This document shows, piece after piece, positions 48,975 to 57,689 of a DNA stretch of 64,000 bases. A program made the translations under genes and the position numbers. The notes below the pieces were generated by a model. That model saw only the letters and a program-made list of their open reading frames with translations, had not been told where the DNA came from and made no database searches. Numbering within the stretch: position 1 is the stretch's first letter; every line of letters begins with the position of its first letter. Source of the DNA: Jaenimonas drosophilae (Eukaryota; Euglenozoa; Kinetoplastea; Trypanosomatida; Trypanosomatidae); the NCBI GenBank assembly GCA_030849065.1, contig JASAON010001606.1:24514-88513 (forward strand), written 5' to 3'.

Positions 48975-49297
48975 CTTATTTAGCTACAAAAGCCTCAACG
49001 ATGTATAGACACAGACCCTGATGGCGTGAATCAACGTCTAACTTAACGTAAACAAAAGTTAGAAGAGGATGAAGGCGAATGGTATGGCATTTCTCTCAAA
49101 TTAGCGGTATAGGGTTCTCCGATAGCTATCTGCAGTCATCCGATACTTGCCAAGCCTGTGGCACACTTTGACTTCCAAAATCTACTATCACATATGTCAG
49201 CTTTGAATCATCTGGCATATATCTCTTGTACATGTTGGTTTTCTCCGCCTCAAAGACGGGGGAGTGGCACTCCTGTCTGAAACAGCCCTCCTCTCAA
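48975..49297. other. intergenic between the acyltransferase and LRR genes
   Basis: No gene or RNA is recognised; AT-richer than the flanking genes. Confidence 0.5.
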
Positions 49298-51091
49298 TCA
49301 GTTGAGTGTGCGGCCACGAGTCTTAGTGATCTTCAATGCAGTGTCTTCTGCGCGCTTCTCTCGGAGCTGCTCCTCTCGGTGGTTGACTTCTGCACTTCGA
49401 TTCGCCTGCACCCGAGAGCGTACGGTTTCCTCAATCATCGCAACCTCCGCCTCCGTCAGCTTGCAAAAACGGACATCAATAAACTCCAAAGAGTTGTTCG
49501 ACTGCACAGCTGTGCACAAGAGTGGTCCATTGACGCTGGATGCTGGAGCGGTATTGGGGCGTGTGGGCTTCGCTGGTTCTGTTGCGACGTTGGCCTCCTG
49601 TTCGGCTGGTTCTGCGCTCGGCGAGGAGGCCGTTACAGGGCTTTGGGCTACATCACCCGGAGTATTGGGCTGACTGCCGCCTGCACCATCCACAGAGTTA
49701 GTCATTGGGTTTGAGGTCGCCGTCCCAGAGCCTGCACCCAAGCCTGGATCGGAGTCCGACAGCTCCAGTCGGTCGCCACCAATGCGTCGGTTTCCAGATA
49801 ACGTCAGCACCTTTAAGTTCTCCACCTGCGGCAAAACTTCAGACAACGCCTGAACACACTCAGGACCAAGGCAATTGTAGCCCAAATGAAGTTCGCTCAG
49901 CTGAGGATGCTTCACTAGAGCACGTATCAGCAACTCTCCGCCATGCTCGTCAGGAATGCGATTTTGACTAACATTCAGAACACGAAGTGACTTGTTTAAA
50001 TCCAGAGAATCGGCAAGTGCCTGAGCTCCACCGTGGCGAATATCGTTATCCCTGAGGTACAACTCCTCAAGCGGGAAGTCATCGCGGCACAGAAGCAGAG
50101 AGATTGCCTTAACGGCGGCATCGTCAACAGCATTTCCAGAGAGATCAAGGACTCGAATGGTGCTATTGCAAACAAGACCTGCACAGATCGCCACTACATG
50201 ATTGCTGTTCAGATGGTTGTTAGGGAGCTCCAACTCTTCCAGCACTGTATTCCTCTGGACAAGAAAGCGCACGAACTGAGCGTCCGTCTCAGTGAAGCCA
50301 ATCATACGTCTGTCATACCCAATACCGGCGTTGCTGGCACCGTATGTCAAACGGAAGTGAATAATTCCGGGGCACTTGGAGAACAGATGCTCTTGAAGAT
50401 TGAGGTGTGTATACTGGCAAACAAGATCTACACTTCGGACATAATCTTTGCAAATCGCGCACAGCTCAGCCAGTGCTCTGGCGTCTTCCTCACCCAGCAT
50501 CATCGTATCATCCTCATCTCGGTGATGCCTCATCAACTCCACAATATCCCGGTTGTTTGCACCGTCAGCTGTGTTTCCTACAGGCCGGCCACGGAGTGCC
50601 ATGAGAAAATCGCTAAGTACGTGCTCCAGATAAAGTTGCTTCCAGCCGTATTCCTTCGAAATAAGACGCTCGCCAGCAAATTTTGAAATCTGTCCCTGAG
50701 ACCATCGACTCTCGCAGCACCTCTTCCAATAGCTCTCGCTGGCAATACGCGGCACACTCACACTCAATGGTAACTCGGACTCTTTAGTGGGAAGACGCTC
50801 AATGACCATATCATAAAGCGCAAGCTGCTCTAGGCGCATATTGTCGATCTCTGGCATGGATGCAAAGTTCTGTGCAAGAATGTCTGCGCCAGTGGATTGA
50901 AGTGTTGGAACGAAGTAGCTGGTGGCTATTTGACTGTTGGAGGCCCCTTGCTCCTTCAGAGCGCGCTCGCGCTGAAACTCTTGGATTCTAACCTGATGAA
51001 ACTCATTGCTGGTTGGTGGTGGTGCTACGCTCACAACAGTGGAGGCTCCACCACCACGCTTTGTGGACAGCGACCGGGCCGTTCCAGGCAT
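49298..51091 (-). CDS. leucine-rich repeat protein resembling axonemal DRC5/TCTE1
   Basis: 597 residues, ATG 51091. Residues about 65-165 contain a segment resembling the TCTE1/DRC5 N-terminus: LPLSVSVPRIASESYWKRCC, then SRW and a WKQLYLEHVL stretch. From about 240 on there are ribonuclease-inhibitor-type LRRs (for example LDLSGNAVDDAAVKAISLLL, LNVSQNRIPDEHGGELLIRA and LHLGYNCLGPECVQALSEVL), then a low-complexity Ser/Pro/Ala insert (about 445-520), one more repeat and a charged helical tail. TCTE1/DRC5 is a subunit of the nexin-dynein regulatory complex that limits sliding of outer doublets in flagella, so a flagellar role is likely. Other RNI-type LRR proteins cannot be excluded. Confidence 0.6.
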   Translation of the reverse strand: MPGTARSLSTKRGGGASTVVSVAPPPTSNEFHQVRIQEFQRERALKEQGASNSQIATSYFVPTLQSTGADILAQNFASMPEIDNMRLEQLALYDMVIERLPTKESELPLSVSVPRIASESYWKRCCESRWSQGQISKFAGERLISKEYGWKQLYLEHVLSDFLMALRGRPVGNTADGANNRDIVELMRHHRDEDDTMMLGEEDARALAELCAICKDYVRSVDLVCQYTHLNLQEHLFSKCPGIIHFRLTYGASNAGIGYDRRMIGFTETDAQFVRFLVQRNTVLEELELPNNHLNSNHVVAICAGLVCNSTIRVLDLSGNAVDDAAVKAISLLLCRDDFPLEELYLRDNDIRHGGAQALADSLDLNKSLRVLNVSQNRIPDEHGGELLIRALVKHPQLSELHLGYNCLGPECVQALSEVLPQVENLKVLTLSGNRRIGGDRLELSDSDPGLGAGSGTATSNPMTNSVDGAGGSQPNTPGDVAQSPVTASSPSAEPAEQEANVATEPAKPTRPNTAPASSVNGPLLCTAVQSNNSLEFIDVRFCKLTEAEVAMIEETVRSRVQANRSAEVNHREEQLREKRAEDTALKITKTRGRTLN

Positions 51092-51356
51092 GCTATCAGT
51101 ACCCTATGGATCTAGCGCAAGCAGCTCAGTGCAAATGCAGAGGAAACGTGATAAGCACGTCTTGTTCACAGAAAGAACAGGATAGAGGAGCGACAAGTCG
51201 ATTACAAAAAAAAAGGTGATACCACACCACACAACACAAAAACAAGGGGCAAAGTTATGGAGTTCGTCTATTCCACCGATTCTCAAGCTCCCTTGGAAAT
51301 CACCAATTCCTCCTGTGAAAGGTCTGGCTTATTTTGGGAGTGAATCACCATAGCAG

Positions 51357-52892
51357 CTACTTCGCTTTGTGTAGCAATAAAGAACCAGCAGCAAGAACCA
51401 CACTTGCAGCAACCACAGTGCTGACAGTAAAGCCCAGAGAGGGAAGCCCGTTCTCGAAACGCTTTTGCATAGGGCGTAAGCTTTCACTCTCATTATCAGC
51501 CACATGCGGGGTTACGGTGCTGTTAACCACCGGAACACCAGCAGGCTGACTTAATAGCGGAAAGAAGTCGGCACTCAGTGAGTCAAATGGGACCAACGAA
51601 GCCACAGGAACTCTGGTGGCCTTGAAAGAAACATTCTCATGGTGGCGCATCTGTCCAATTGCGCATACATCACCCCAACTAAAATGCCAGCGATACGGGA
51701 GATTTGGTGAAAGTGGTTTTACATCAAGAAGAACGCCATCAATGTCAGAATTTGCAACCCGTAACGCTACCATAATCACGGTATTGTTTGGCGTACCACC
51801 TGACACTATACCGTTGTTCAATGAAGCGAAAATGGAGTTCAATAATGTACATATTCTCTTCTCAGCATCGTCATATGGGCTGTGGTTACGGGAGAGCTCT
51901 GAACTCATGTCATTGATGACATCAAAGTACGGCCCAATATGCTCAACTGCTCCCAGAACTCCTTTGAAAAAAAAAGCTCTGAACATGTGCGTTCTGCATA
52001 ATCGTTTATGGTCCACCAAAACTATAGAATCGCTGGCGTCTCCAATGAGTTGCGGGGTACAACTATCCAGGTATGATTGTGAGACTCGGGTAACTCGATG
52101 CTTCAAGAAGTTGTCCCATAGCTCCACCAACAGAGTTTCTTCTGTGAAGCAAGATTTTTCCAGAATATACTTCTGATACTCACGAAACACTGCAGGCAGA
52201 GAGGTTCTGCGGTTTAGACTTTGCGCAAAGGCATTGCCAGAACCGTCACTTAGCAGATGTGACGGTGAAAAGAGGAACCCATTGCACATGCAGCAGTAAC
52301 TCTTTGATGGATCAACACCTTCACAAAGAAAGCTGAGTAGATTCTGCAAATCATTCCTCGTATCGGGGTTCGGATTTCGCCAACCAAGTAACGCTTCCTG
52401 GGCGTCACAGCAATCGGTGAAGTGAGCAGCGGAGTCAGGAAGCCAAGAATGCATTGTAGACGAAGAGTTGGAGAATCGTACACTCCATTGAATTCCAGAT
52501 GAAATGGATGATTCACTGTCTTTCAGCGACTTCATGCGATTTGTTTGCATCACAATGTCTGGGTGCACATCTTGTTCACTTTTTCCACGGGTAAACCGTA
52601 GAAAGGCCCCATTCTGTAAAGACGTGAGTTCAGATTCTGCGACAACAGTCGAAATCTGCTTAAACTTATCCATCTCATCAACTTCCCTAAGAACAAATTC
52701 AGCAACCTCCGCTTGAAGTTGGCGGGTGTTGTTCTCGTATCGTTTCAGCAACTCTTGTATACTACGAGCCTCATTGATGATTGCTTGAGCAGACGCCCTA
52801 GGATCGAAAGGAATGGGATCATCAAGCATGGAGTCATTCTCTCTACCGTCAACCTCTCCACCATCATTTCCACGATTTTGTTGATTTGACAT
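51357..52892 (-). CDS. tail-anchored membrane protein of unknown function
   Basis: 511 residues, ATG 52892. The N-terminus is acidic and disordered. A coiled coil is likely at about 35-85. The middle (about 180-430) is globular with CxxC-like YCCMCNGF at about 207-214 and no known domain. The last 25 residues are a single hydrophobic segment (VSTVVAASVVLAAGSLLL) ending in HKAK. That is the pattern of a tail-anchored protein with its bulk in the cytosol; the short basic tail would fit the outer mitochondrial membrane, peroxisomes or glycosomes. A T9 tract on the minus strand (53014-53006) with AG at 52999-52998 lies upstream. Function is not recognised. Confidence 0.65.
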   Translation of the reverse strand: MSNQQNRGNDGGEVDGRENDSMLDDPIPFDPRASAQAIINEARSIQELLKRYENNTRQLQAEVAEFVLREVDEMDKFKQISTVVAESELTSLQNGAFLRFTRGKSEQDVHPDIVMQTNRMKSLKDSESSISSGIQWSVRFSNSSSTMHSWLPDSAAHFTDCCDAQEALLGWRNPNPDTRNDLQNLLSFLCEGVDPSKSYCCMCNGFLFSPSHLLSDGSGNAFAQSLNRRTSLPAVFREYQKYILEKSCFTEETLLVELWDNFLKHRVTRVSQSYLDSCTPQLIGDASDSIVLVDHKRLCRTHMFRAFFFKGVLGAVEHIGPYFDVINDMSSELSRNHSPYDDAEKRICTLLNSIFASLNNGIVSGGTPNNTVIMVALRVANSDIDGVLLDVKPLSPNLPYRWHFSWGDVCAIGQMRHHENVSFKATRVPVASLVPFDSLSADFFPLLSQPAGVPVVNSTVTPHVADNESESLRPMQKRFENGLPSLGFTVSTVVAASVVLAAGSLLLHKAK

Positions 52893-53310
52893 CCTATCAC
52901 TAACATCCTAGCAGCAACAATAGAAATAGAAATGCAGGAATAGCAGAACCCTTCCCTACGACAAATAGGTATCAGGTCATGATAAAAGCCAAATATCCTC
53001 CACACAAAAAAAAAGGATCCGATGATGGATACCATATGCGAAACATATTTGCAGACTGAAAGTAGTGTCGTCGGAGCGAGGGTGACAACAAAGGGCTGTA
53101 GTACAAGACCGTCAACAGCATGGTATAATGTCATCTTTGGTATTATGCTCCTTTGGTAAGCACATTACGCACATGCAGAGATTAGGAACAATTTCACGTG
53201 CACCCATGACAAATAAAAACAAATATATAAAGATGATCTAAAGATGTATTTGTACAGGTACACAATGGAAACTGCTCCGTTGTCCTTTGCCTCCTGACCC
53301 AGAGAGTGAT
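52893..53310. other. intergenic between the META and tail-anchored genes
   Basis: Holds the T9 tract (53006-53014 as A on the plus strand) with AG at 52998-52999, the probable acceptor for the tail-anchored gene. No gene is seen. Confidence 0.5.
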
Positions 53311-54678
53311 CTACACGGGTTCAGCATTATAAATAAGCTTGAATCCGTTTACCTTGCCATGGAGGAACATGGCAGTTTGCAGGGGTTCAATCGTTTCCTC
53401 CACAATAAACTTGCCGTCTCCGTTTTGGTTAATGGTGGCTTTGTCCATGGTCTCAACTTCTGAACGGGCACCCAAAATCGCTTGCACGTGCATACGGTAT
53501 TCCTTTGTATCATTGTAGAACGCCCACCGCTCATCGTGCTCATCAACAATGCGGAAGAGAAGTCCGTTACCCTGAGTCTTGAAGCACTTAAAAGCGAATG
53601 TGCCCAGGTACTTTGGCGTTCCAAACAGTGCGTCAACTGGGGCGACCCTCGTGAGCTGGAATTCATTGTCCTGGTCCTTGAGAACAAGTCGCTTTGTGGT
53701 AACAAATTCAGCCGCAAATCCCGCCTGGAAACCACGACTTAATGCCGCCTCAACTTGCTTGATGTCCTCTGGAGCCGCTGCATTGCCGCGACTTAGCGGC
53801 TGTGTGCTGCGAATGGTGTTACTCTCAACCATCACTCCACCCTTCATCTCATTTGCAATGTTTACCGTCACACTCATTCCTCTGCCAGTTTTTTCCGGGC
53901 TAAATGTAACAACAGGTTGCTTCAATCCAGCAAGCTTCACTGGTTGTCCATTAAAGCTCCTCACCAAGAATTGACTCGACAGCTCTTCCAAGCTCACTAC
54001 GTGCTTTAGTTGAACGTAGGTGTTGTTTGACTTAAGAAGGTAACCTGTCGCATTCTTGGAGATCTTGTAGCCTCGCTGAAGACCCTCAGTCAACTTCCGC
54101 TCCAGAAGGGCAAGGTCTGGATCAGGCTCGACGGATGTGCTCGCAACCTCACCTCGGAGAAGGCCATCCTCAATCCCGCAGTGTCCTCGCAGGGAATTCG
54201 CAATATTGGCAACAACAAAAGAACCTCCATTTCCGTCAGCAACGAACGTCATTGCCATTACCTCCTTTGGGGCATCACCATCCACATACACAATTTCGTG
54301 GCGGCCAAAGAGATCCTCAATGCGCATCTTCTTTGAGAAAATAAGGGACACATTTTCGTTCTTGAACAACAGGCGCTCGCACTCCTTCTTCACAAAAAAT
54401 CCCGCGCCGAATCCACCAGTGATGGCATCCTCAACAACTGCTTGGTTTTCGTCACCGGCCATCATTGTTGAGAGCAAATGGCCAGTCAGCCGCCCATTCT
54501 CAAATCTTGCTTTTCCGCGGAGGGAATTGGCAGCCGTAATAAAGATTGAGAACTCATCACCCTCGCGCGAGAGAGAAAGAGTTGCTCCAGCTGGCGATTT
54601 CTTCGCGTTTAAGTGAGTAAGGTAGTAGGTTCCGCAAATCTCATCCACGTCCTGCTGCATATCCATAATGGAGGTCAT
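53311..54678 (-). CDS. triple META-domain protein with C-terminal DUF1935-like domain
   Basis: 455 residues, ATG 54678; first gene of the minus-strand cluster. Three tandem units of about 110 residues (about 10-118, 122-230, 232-345) share a pattern: GTYYLTHLN-like opening, (I/V)xAANSLRGK or IANSLRG, a glycine-rich turn with STMMA/STSV, GFxAGFxV, then LLFKNEN/LVLKDQD and a strand. This is the META (HslJ/DUF306-like) fold known from Leishmania META1 and META2. The last 105 residues (LLFRIVDEHDERWAFYNDT, then a VNGFKLIYNAEPV end) resemble the kinetoplastid DUF1935 unit found in calpain-like proteins. Leishmania META2 also joins META to a calpain-type domain. Likely cytosolic or cytoskeleton-associated; function not known. 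Confidence 0.7.
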   Translation of the reverse strand: MTSIMDMQQDVDEICGTYYLTHLNAKKSPAGATLSLSREGDEFSIFITAANSLRGKARFENGRLTGHLLSTMMAGDENQAVVEDAITGGFGAGFFVKKECERLLFKNENVSLIFSKKMRIEDLFGRHEIVYVDGDAPKEVMAMTFVADGNGGSFVVANIANSLRGHCGIEDGLLRGEVASTSVEPDPDLALLERKLTEGLQRGYKISKNATGYLLKSNNTYVQLKHVVSLEELSSQFLVRSFNGQPVKLAGLKQPVVTFSPEKTGRGMSVTVNIANEMKGGVMVESNTIRSTQPLSRGNAAAPEDIKQVEAALSRGFQAGFAAEFVTTKRLVLKDQDNEFQLTRVAPVDALFGTPKYLGTFAFKCFKTQGNGLLFRIVDEHDERWAFYNDTKEYRMHVQAILGARSEVETMDKATINQNGDGKFIVEETIEPLQTAMFLHGKVNGFKLIYNAEPV

Positions 54679-55428
54679 GGTGCTTGTTCAAAATGAGTGA
54701 ATGTGAATCAAATGACAGAGTCAAGACTTAATCTGAGTGAAAAATAAGATGAAAATGAAAGAGACTGTAGTGTATTCAGAGTGCGTTCAAAAAAAGCAGT
54801 TCGATGAGCTCAACCAGTAATCGCCTGAATTCATTGCCTTCACTTTTCAGTGTTATCAAATTGGAACCCTTGAACTGTCCAACCGCTGTGGAGCCTGCAC
54901 TTCATGTATTCATCCTCATCGATACCAATTCGATCGCTCGAAATTTGGCGGCAAACCCAACTCCTCAGGTGCTCTCAAACCCGTTCGCTTCCCAGCAACG
55001 TTTCTAAGCCTTCACGCAGTTTCCGCACCTAATCTGGATCGCACTGAGCGGGTGTGTGGCTGGCACTTTCCCTCGATCCCCCCCCCTCCAGCAACGCACT
55101 TTCTTCTGGAAGACGCGCGCGCGCGTGTGTGTGTGGGGGGGGGTTCACCGCCAATTTTGTGTGTGAGCGGAAGTTGGGGGGGGGGCAAATCCACCGACCG
55201 AGACCCTTCATTGAAATGGCATTGGCCACTTGGGGGAGGGGGTCCGGCAACTCCCACAACATAGTTCTTCCCAGAATGACAAAGTGGGGGATCACGAAGC
55301 CTCTCGCAGCTGAGCAGGGTCTTTACTTTGCGTGGTAACTGAGTTCTATGTTGTATTACAGCTTCCAATATCCACTCTGTATTTTTCATTTCATTTAATT
55401 TTAAGAGAATACTAAGTCTAACAATCCA
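54679..55428. promoter_or_regulatory. divergent strand-switch region, probable bidirectional transcription start
   Basis: The minus-strand cluster starts at 54,678 and the plus-strand cluster at 55,429, so transcription must begin between them in both directions. The core at 55,078-55,242 holds C9 (55078-55086), alternating (CG)6(TG) dinucleotides (55114-55134), G9 (55135-55143), G10 (55176-55185) and two G5 runs (55232-55242). GT/G-rich sequence at divergent switches marks RNA polymerase II start sites with H2A.Z in trypanosomes; that it does so here is inferred. No tRNA gene was seen in it. Confidence 0.6.
55378..55405 (+). promoter_or_regulatory. candidate trans-splice acceptor of the first plus-strand gene
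   Basis: A T-rich stretch ending in AAG at 55403-55405, about 24 nt before ATG 55429. Confidence 0.4.
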
Positions 55429-55767
55429 ATGGGTAGGGGATTTGGACGCGGAGCAAAGAGTGTTGCCATCGTAACACATGCCCAAGCAAAGAAAGCTGGA
55501 AAAAAGACACCAAAGGGCCTGCGCAGCGTCCGCCAGAAAAAGCGCGTCAAGCACCAGTCTGAGAACGGAGAACAGGAGTTGCTGGAGAAGTCCCTTGGTG
55601 TGAAGAGTGACAATAAAGGGCCAAAGAACCTTGCTCAACAGATTGCCAGTATTCATGTACCTCATATTATTAACAAGAGACAGAAAGGGTTGAAGCAACT
55701 CAGAAAGCAAATTGTCGCTGCTGTGAAAGACGTTCGTAAGAGGCACGCCCAGAAGAAGAGAAGGTAA
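55429..55767 (+). CDS. small basic protein, first gene of the plus-strand cluster
   Basis: 112 residues. Very rich in Lys, Arg and Gln; the N-terminus is GRGFGRGAK and the last 30 residues are almost all basic, ending KKRR. No cysteines, no membrane span. Such composition is typical of nucleolar, ribosome-biogenesis or ribosomal proteins with bipartite nuclear signals. No family was recognised with certainty. The closest genes upstream and downstream are unrelated. A short leader follows the candidate acceptor at 55405. Confidence 0.65.
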   Translation: MGRGFGRGAKSVAIVTHAQAKKAGKKTPKGLRSVRQKKRVKHQSENGEQELLEKSLGVKSDNKGPKNLAQQIASIHVPHIINKRQKGLKQLRKQIVAAVKDVRKRHAQKKRR

Positions 55768-55890
55768 TTACCAAACCTCCCAAATAATGTTCAACGAGTA
55801 AGCGACCTCATTATTTTGTGTACCTTTAAAAGAGTAAGAGTGAGTGTCATCGCTGCAACATCCAACCTGACAAATATTTCTATAATCAAA

Positions 55891-55916
55891 TTTGTTTTTC
55901 CTCGTAAAAAAAAAAG
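55891..55916 (+). promoter_or_regulatory. candidate trans-splice acceptor of the Atp10-like gene
   Basis: Pyrimidine tract 55891-55903, an A run, and AG at 55915-55916. The frame is open further upstream but without an ATG, so this site makes ATG 55930 the start. Confidence 0.45.
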
Positions 55917-55929
55917 TCGTTTCATAGCC

Positions 55930-57516
55930 ATGCGCAGGTCGATTGCGAACGTACGTTGTAATTTCTCAACGATAGTTTCCCGTAGGTTTATTGGCGTTCC
56001 CAATGGAGGGGATGGCGCGTCGTGTAATCAGGGTGCGGCTTCCAACGCCACTCAGTCTTCACAGACAGATGTTGTTAGTGATTTGAGAGAAGCTATTTCA
56101 AAAAGTGCCGAAAGACGCAAGGAGGCTCAGTCTGGTAATTCTTCTGCCCCCGTTGGAGGTCCACGACGAGTGACCAAGCCCCTCTTTTTTGAGAGCGAAA
56201 AGAGTGGAATGAGCTCCAAAAAGCCTGTCAGAAATGAGTTTCTACGCCGGTTGGACGAAATGGAAGAGGACTCAAAGTCTACCTCCTTTCCTACGTATGA
56301 TGCTGCTGCAGAACGCCGAAGGAAAAAGGTCGACACCCTAATCAAGGAGGAGAGGGCAAAACTTGTTGTTTTTCGTGACGTTGGGATGGACCTTGACAAG
56401 CCTATCCTATCACGAGACATCCTTCTTATTTTCAAGTACTTCCGTTACGGAAAAGAGTTTGCGATTGACAATGAACTGGAGCGTATGCTTCGGTACTTCA
56501 ACGAACATGCTGTAAATGAGCTGAAGATCATTCAGGATAGCAAGTTAATGCGTGGTCCACCGACGCTCTCTCCACGACGAAAATTCCGGCAGTCATCTCA
56601 ATCAGGGACCTCCTCATCCAGAGCAGATGGCATTCTCGGACTGGAACAATCGGAGCAGTTTCAGATTTCATCTTCGTTCCCAGTAGTTCAGTGCGCATCG
56701 ATGAACCAGTTCTGCAACTTTTCGAGTTCAATGCTACGCACTGGTGGCAATGCAGATGGAGCAGCATCAGAGGATGGAGTGTCCGCAGTAGCACGACGAT
56801 CATCTGCTTCCTTTTTGGGAAAGTTTTTCGCGCCACTCCTGAGTGGGACCAGTCCAGGTGTATCATCACAGAAGCCCTATTCACAGAAGAACAAGGATCT
56901 GTTCTCAACCTTATCACCGAGCTCTTTTCGCCGTCCCGCAGTTGTCATATTTTCTCAGCTGGGCCAGCAGTTTGGGGCCAAAGCTGATTTGGAATGGAGA
57001 CAACTGGCTTTCCAGACTATCTGTCCATCACTAGCAGAGCAGCTTCGTGCTTCAACAGGAGATTCAGCATTGAAAGACAGCACATCGCCTAAGGTTAATA
57101 CAAAGGAAGCTGGAACCACAGCTGTGAGTCAACCATCAGTCTCTGCCTCAAGTGCACTAGTGCTTCCAATTGACGTGGTCTCTCTTCGAAGCGCAGATAT
57201 TTACAAGTACAAGTGGGTGCAGCGGTTGTATGTTAACCGGTTTGCGCGGTCCCTGTCTAAAGAGTCCAGCTCAAACTCTGACAAGCACCGCATTGATGCG
57301 TTTACAGCATGCACGACATTTGTGGGCTCACAACTTCTTCTCCCTTTTTACGAATCCATGAATCTGCGAAACTATTTACTACCGCATGTGTTCTTGGTTG
57401 ACCATGAAGGAGTCGTCCGTTGGATGAGTGGAGGTTGCCCAGATGCGTTTGAGAAGAATATCTTTAAGTCTCTCTTAAAGCAGCTGGAGGCAGAGTACTA
57501 TCAGAGTAAGCGGTGA
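55930..57516 (+). CDS. mitochondrial ATP synthase assembly factor Atp10-like
   Basis: 528 residues from ATG 55930. The first 25 residues are basic and hydroxylated with no acidic residue (MRRSIANVRCNF onward), a good mitochondrial import signal. The C-terminal third matches the Atp10 family: VVIFSQLGQQFG opening, YKYKWVQRLYVNRF, then MNLRNYLLPHVFLVDHEGVV and RWMSGGCPDAFEKN, as in the LVDxxGxIRWxGxGxA block of Atp10. Yeast Atp10 is an inner-membrane chaperone needed to assemble subunit 6 into the Fo sector. The N-terminal half is an unconserved, charged and Ser-rich extension, making it about twice the usual length. Confidence 0.7.
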   Translation: MRRSIANVRCNFSTIVSRRFIGVPNGGDGASCNQGAASNATQSSQTDVVSDLREAISKSAERRKEAQSGNSSAPVGGPRRVTKPLFFESEKSGMSSKKPVRNEFLRRLDEMEEDSKSTSFPTYDAAAERRRKKVDTLIKEERAKLVVFRDVGMDLDKPILSRDILLIFKYFRYGKEFAIDNELERMLRYFNEHAVNELKIIQDSKLMRGPPTLSPRRKFRQSSQSGTSSSRADGILGLEQSEQFQISSSFPVVQCASMNQFCNFSSSMLRTGGNADGAASEDGVSAVARRSSASFLGKFFAPLLSGTSPGVSSQKPYSQKNKDLFSTLSPSSFRRPAVVIFSQLGQQFGAKADLEWRQLAFQTICPSLAEQLRASTGDSALKDSTSPKVNTKEAGTTAVSQPSVSASSALVLPIDVVSLRSADIYKYKWVQRLYVNRFARSLSKESSSNSDKHRIDAFTACTTFVGSQLLLPFYESMNLRNYLLPHVFLVDHEGVVRWMSGGCPDAFEKNIFKSLLKQLEAEYYQSKR

Positions 57517-57619
57517 TGGAGGATTATGTCTCTCGTGCAGTTTCAGCGCAATAATGTTTCTGTGAAAGATTTCCGCTCTATGTTGCAACTCAAGCTTCAT
57601 TGTAAAAGTATGTTCTGCA

Positions 57620-57653
57620 TTCCTTTTTCTCACCGCTCCTTTTTCACAATGAG
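57620..57653 (+). promoter_or_regulatory. candidate trans-splice acceptor of Dbr1
   Basis: A pyrimidine tract (57620-57645) followed by GAG (AG at 57652-57653), with a 36-nt leader before ATG 57690. Confidence 0.55.
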
Positions 57654-57689
57654 AGCCCACTGAGAGAGCTGGTTTGCTTTGAGGGATCC

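Noticed and set aside
55012..55746. 244-codon minus-strand frame over the strand-switch region and the small basic gene
   Set aside because: It is antisense to the 112-residue basic protein and runs through C/G homopolymers that would code runs of Pro; a shadow frame.
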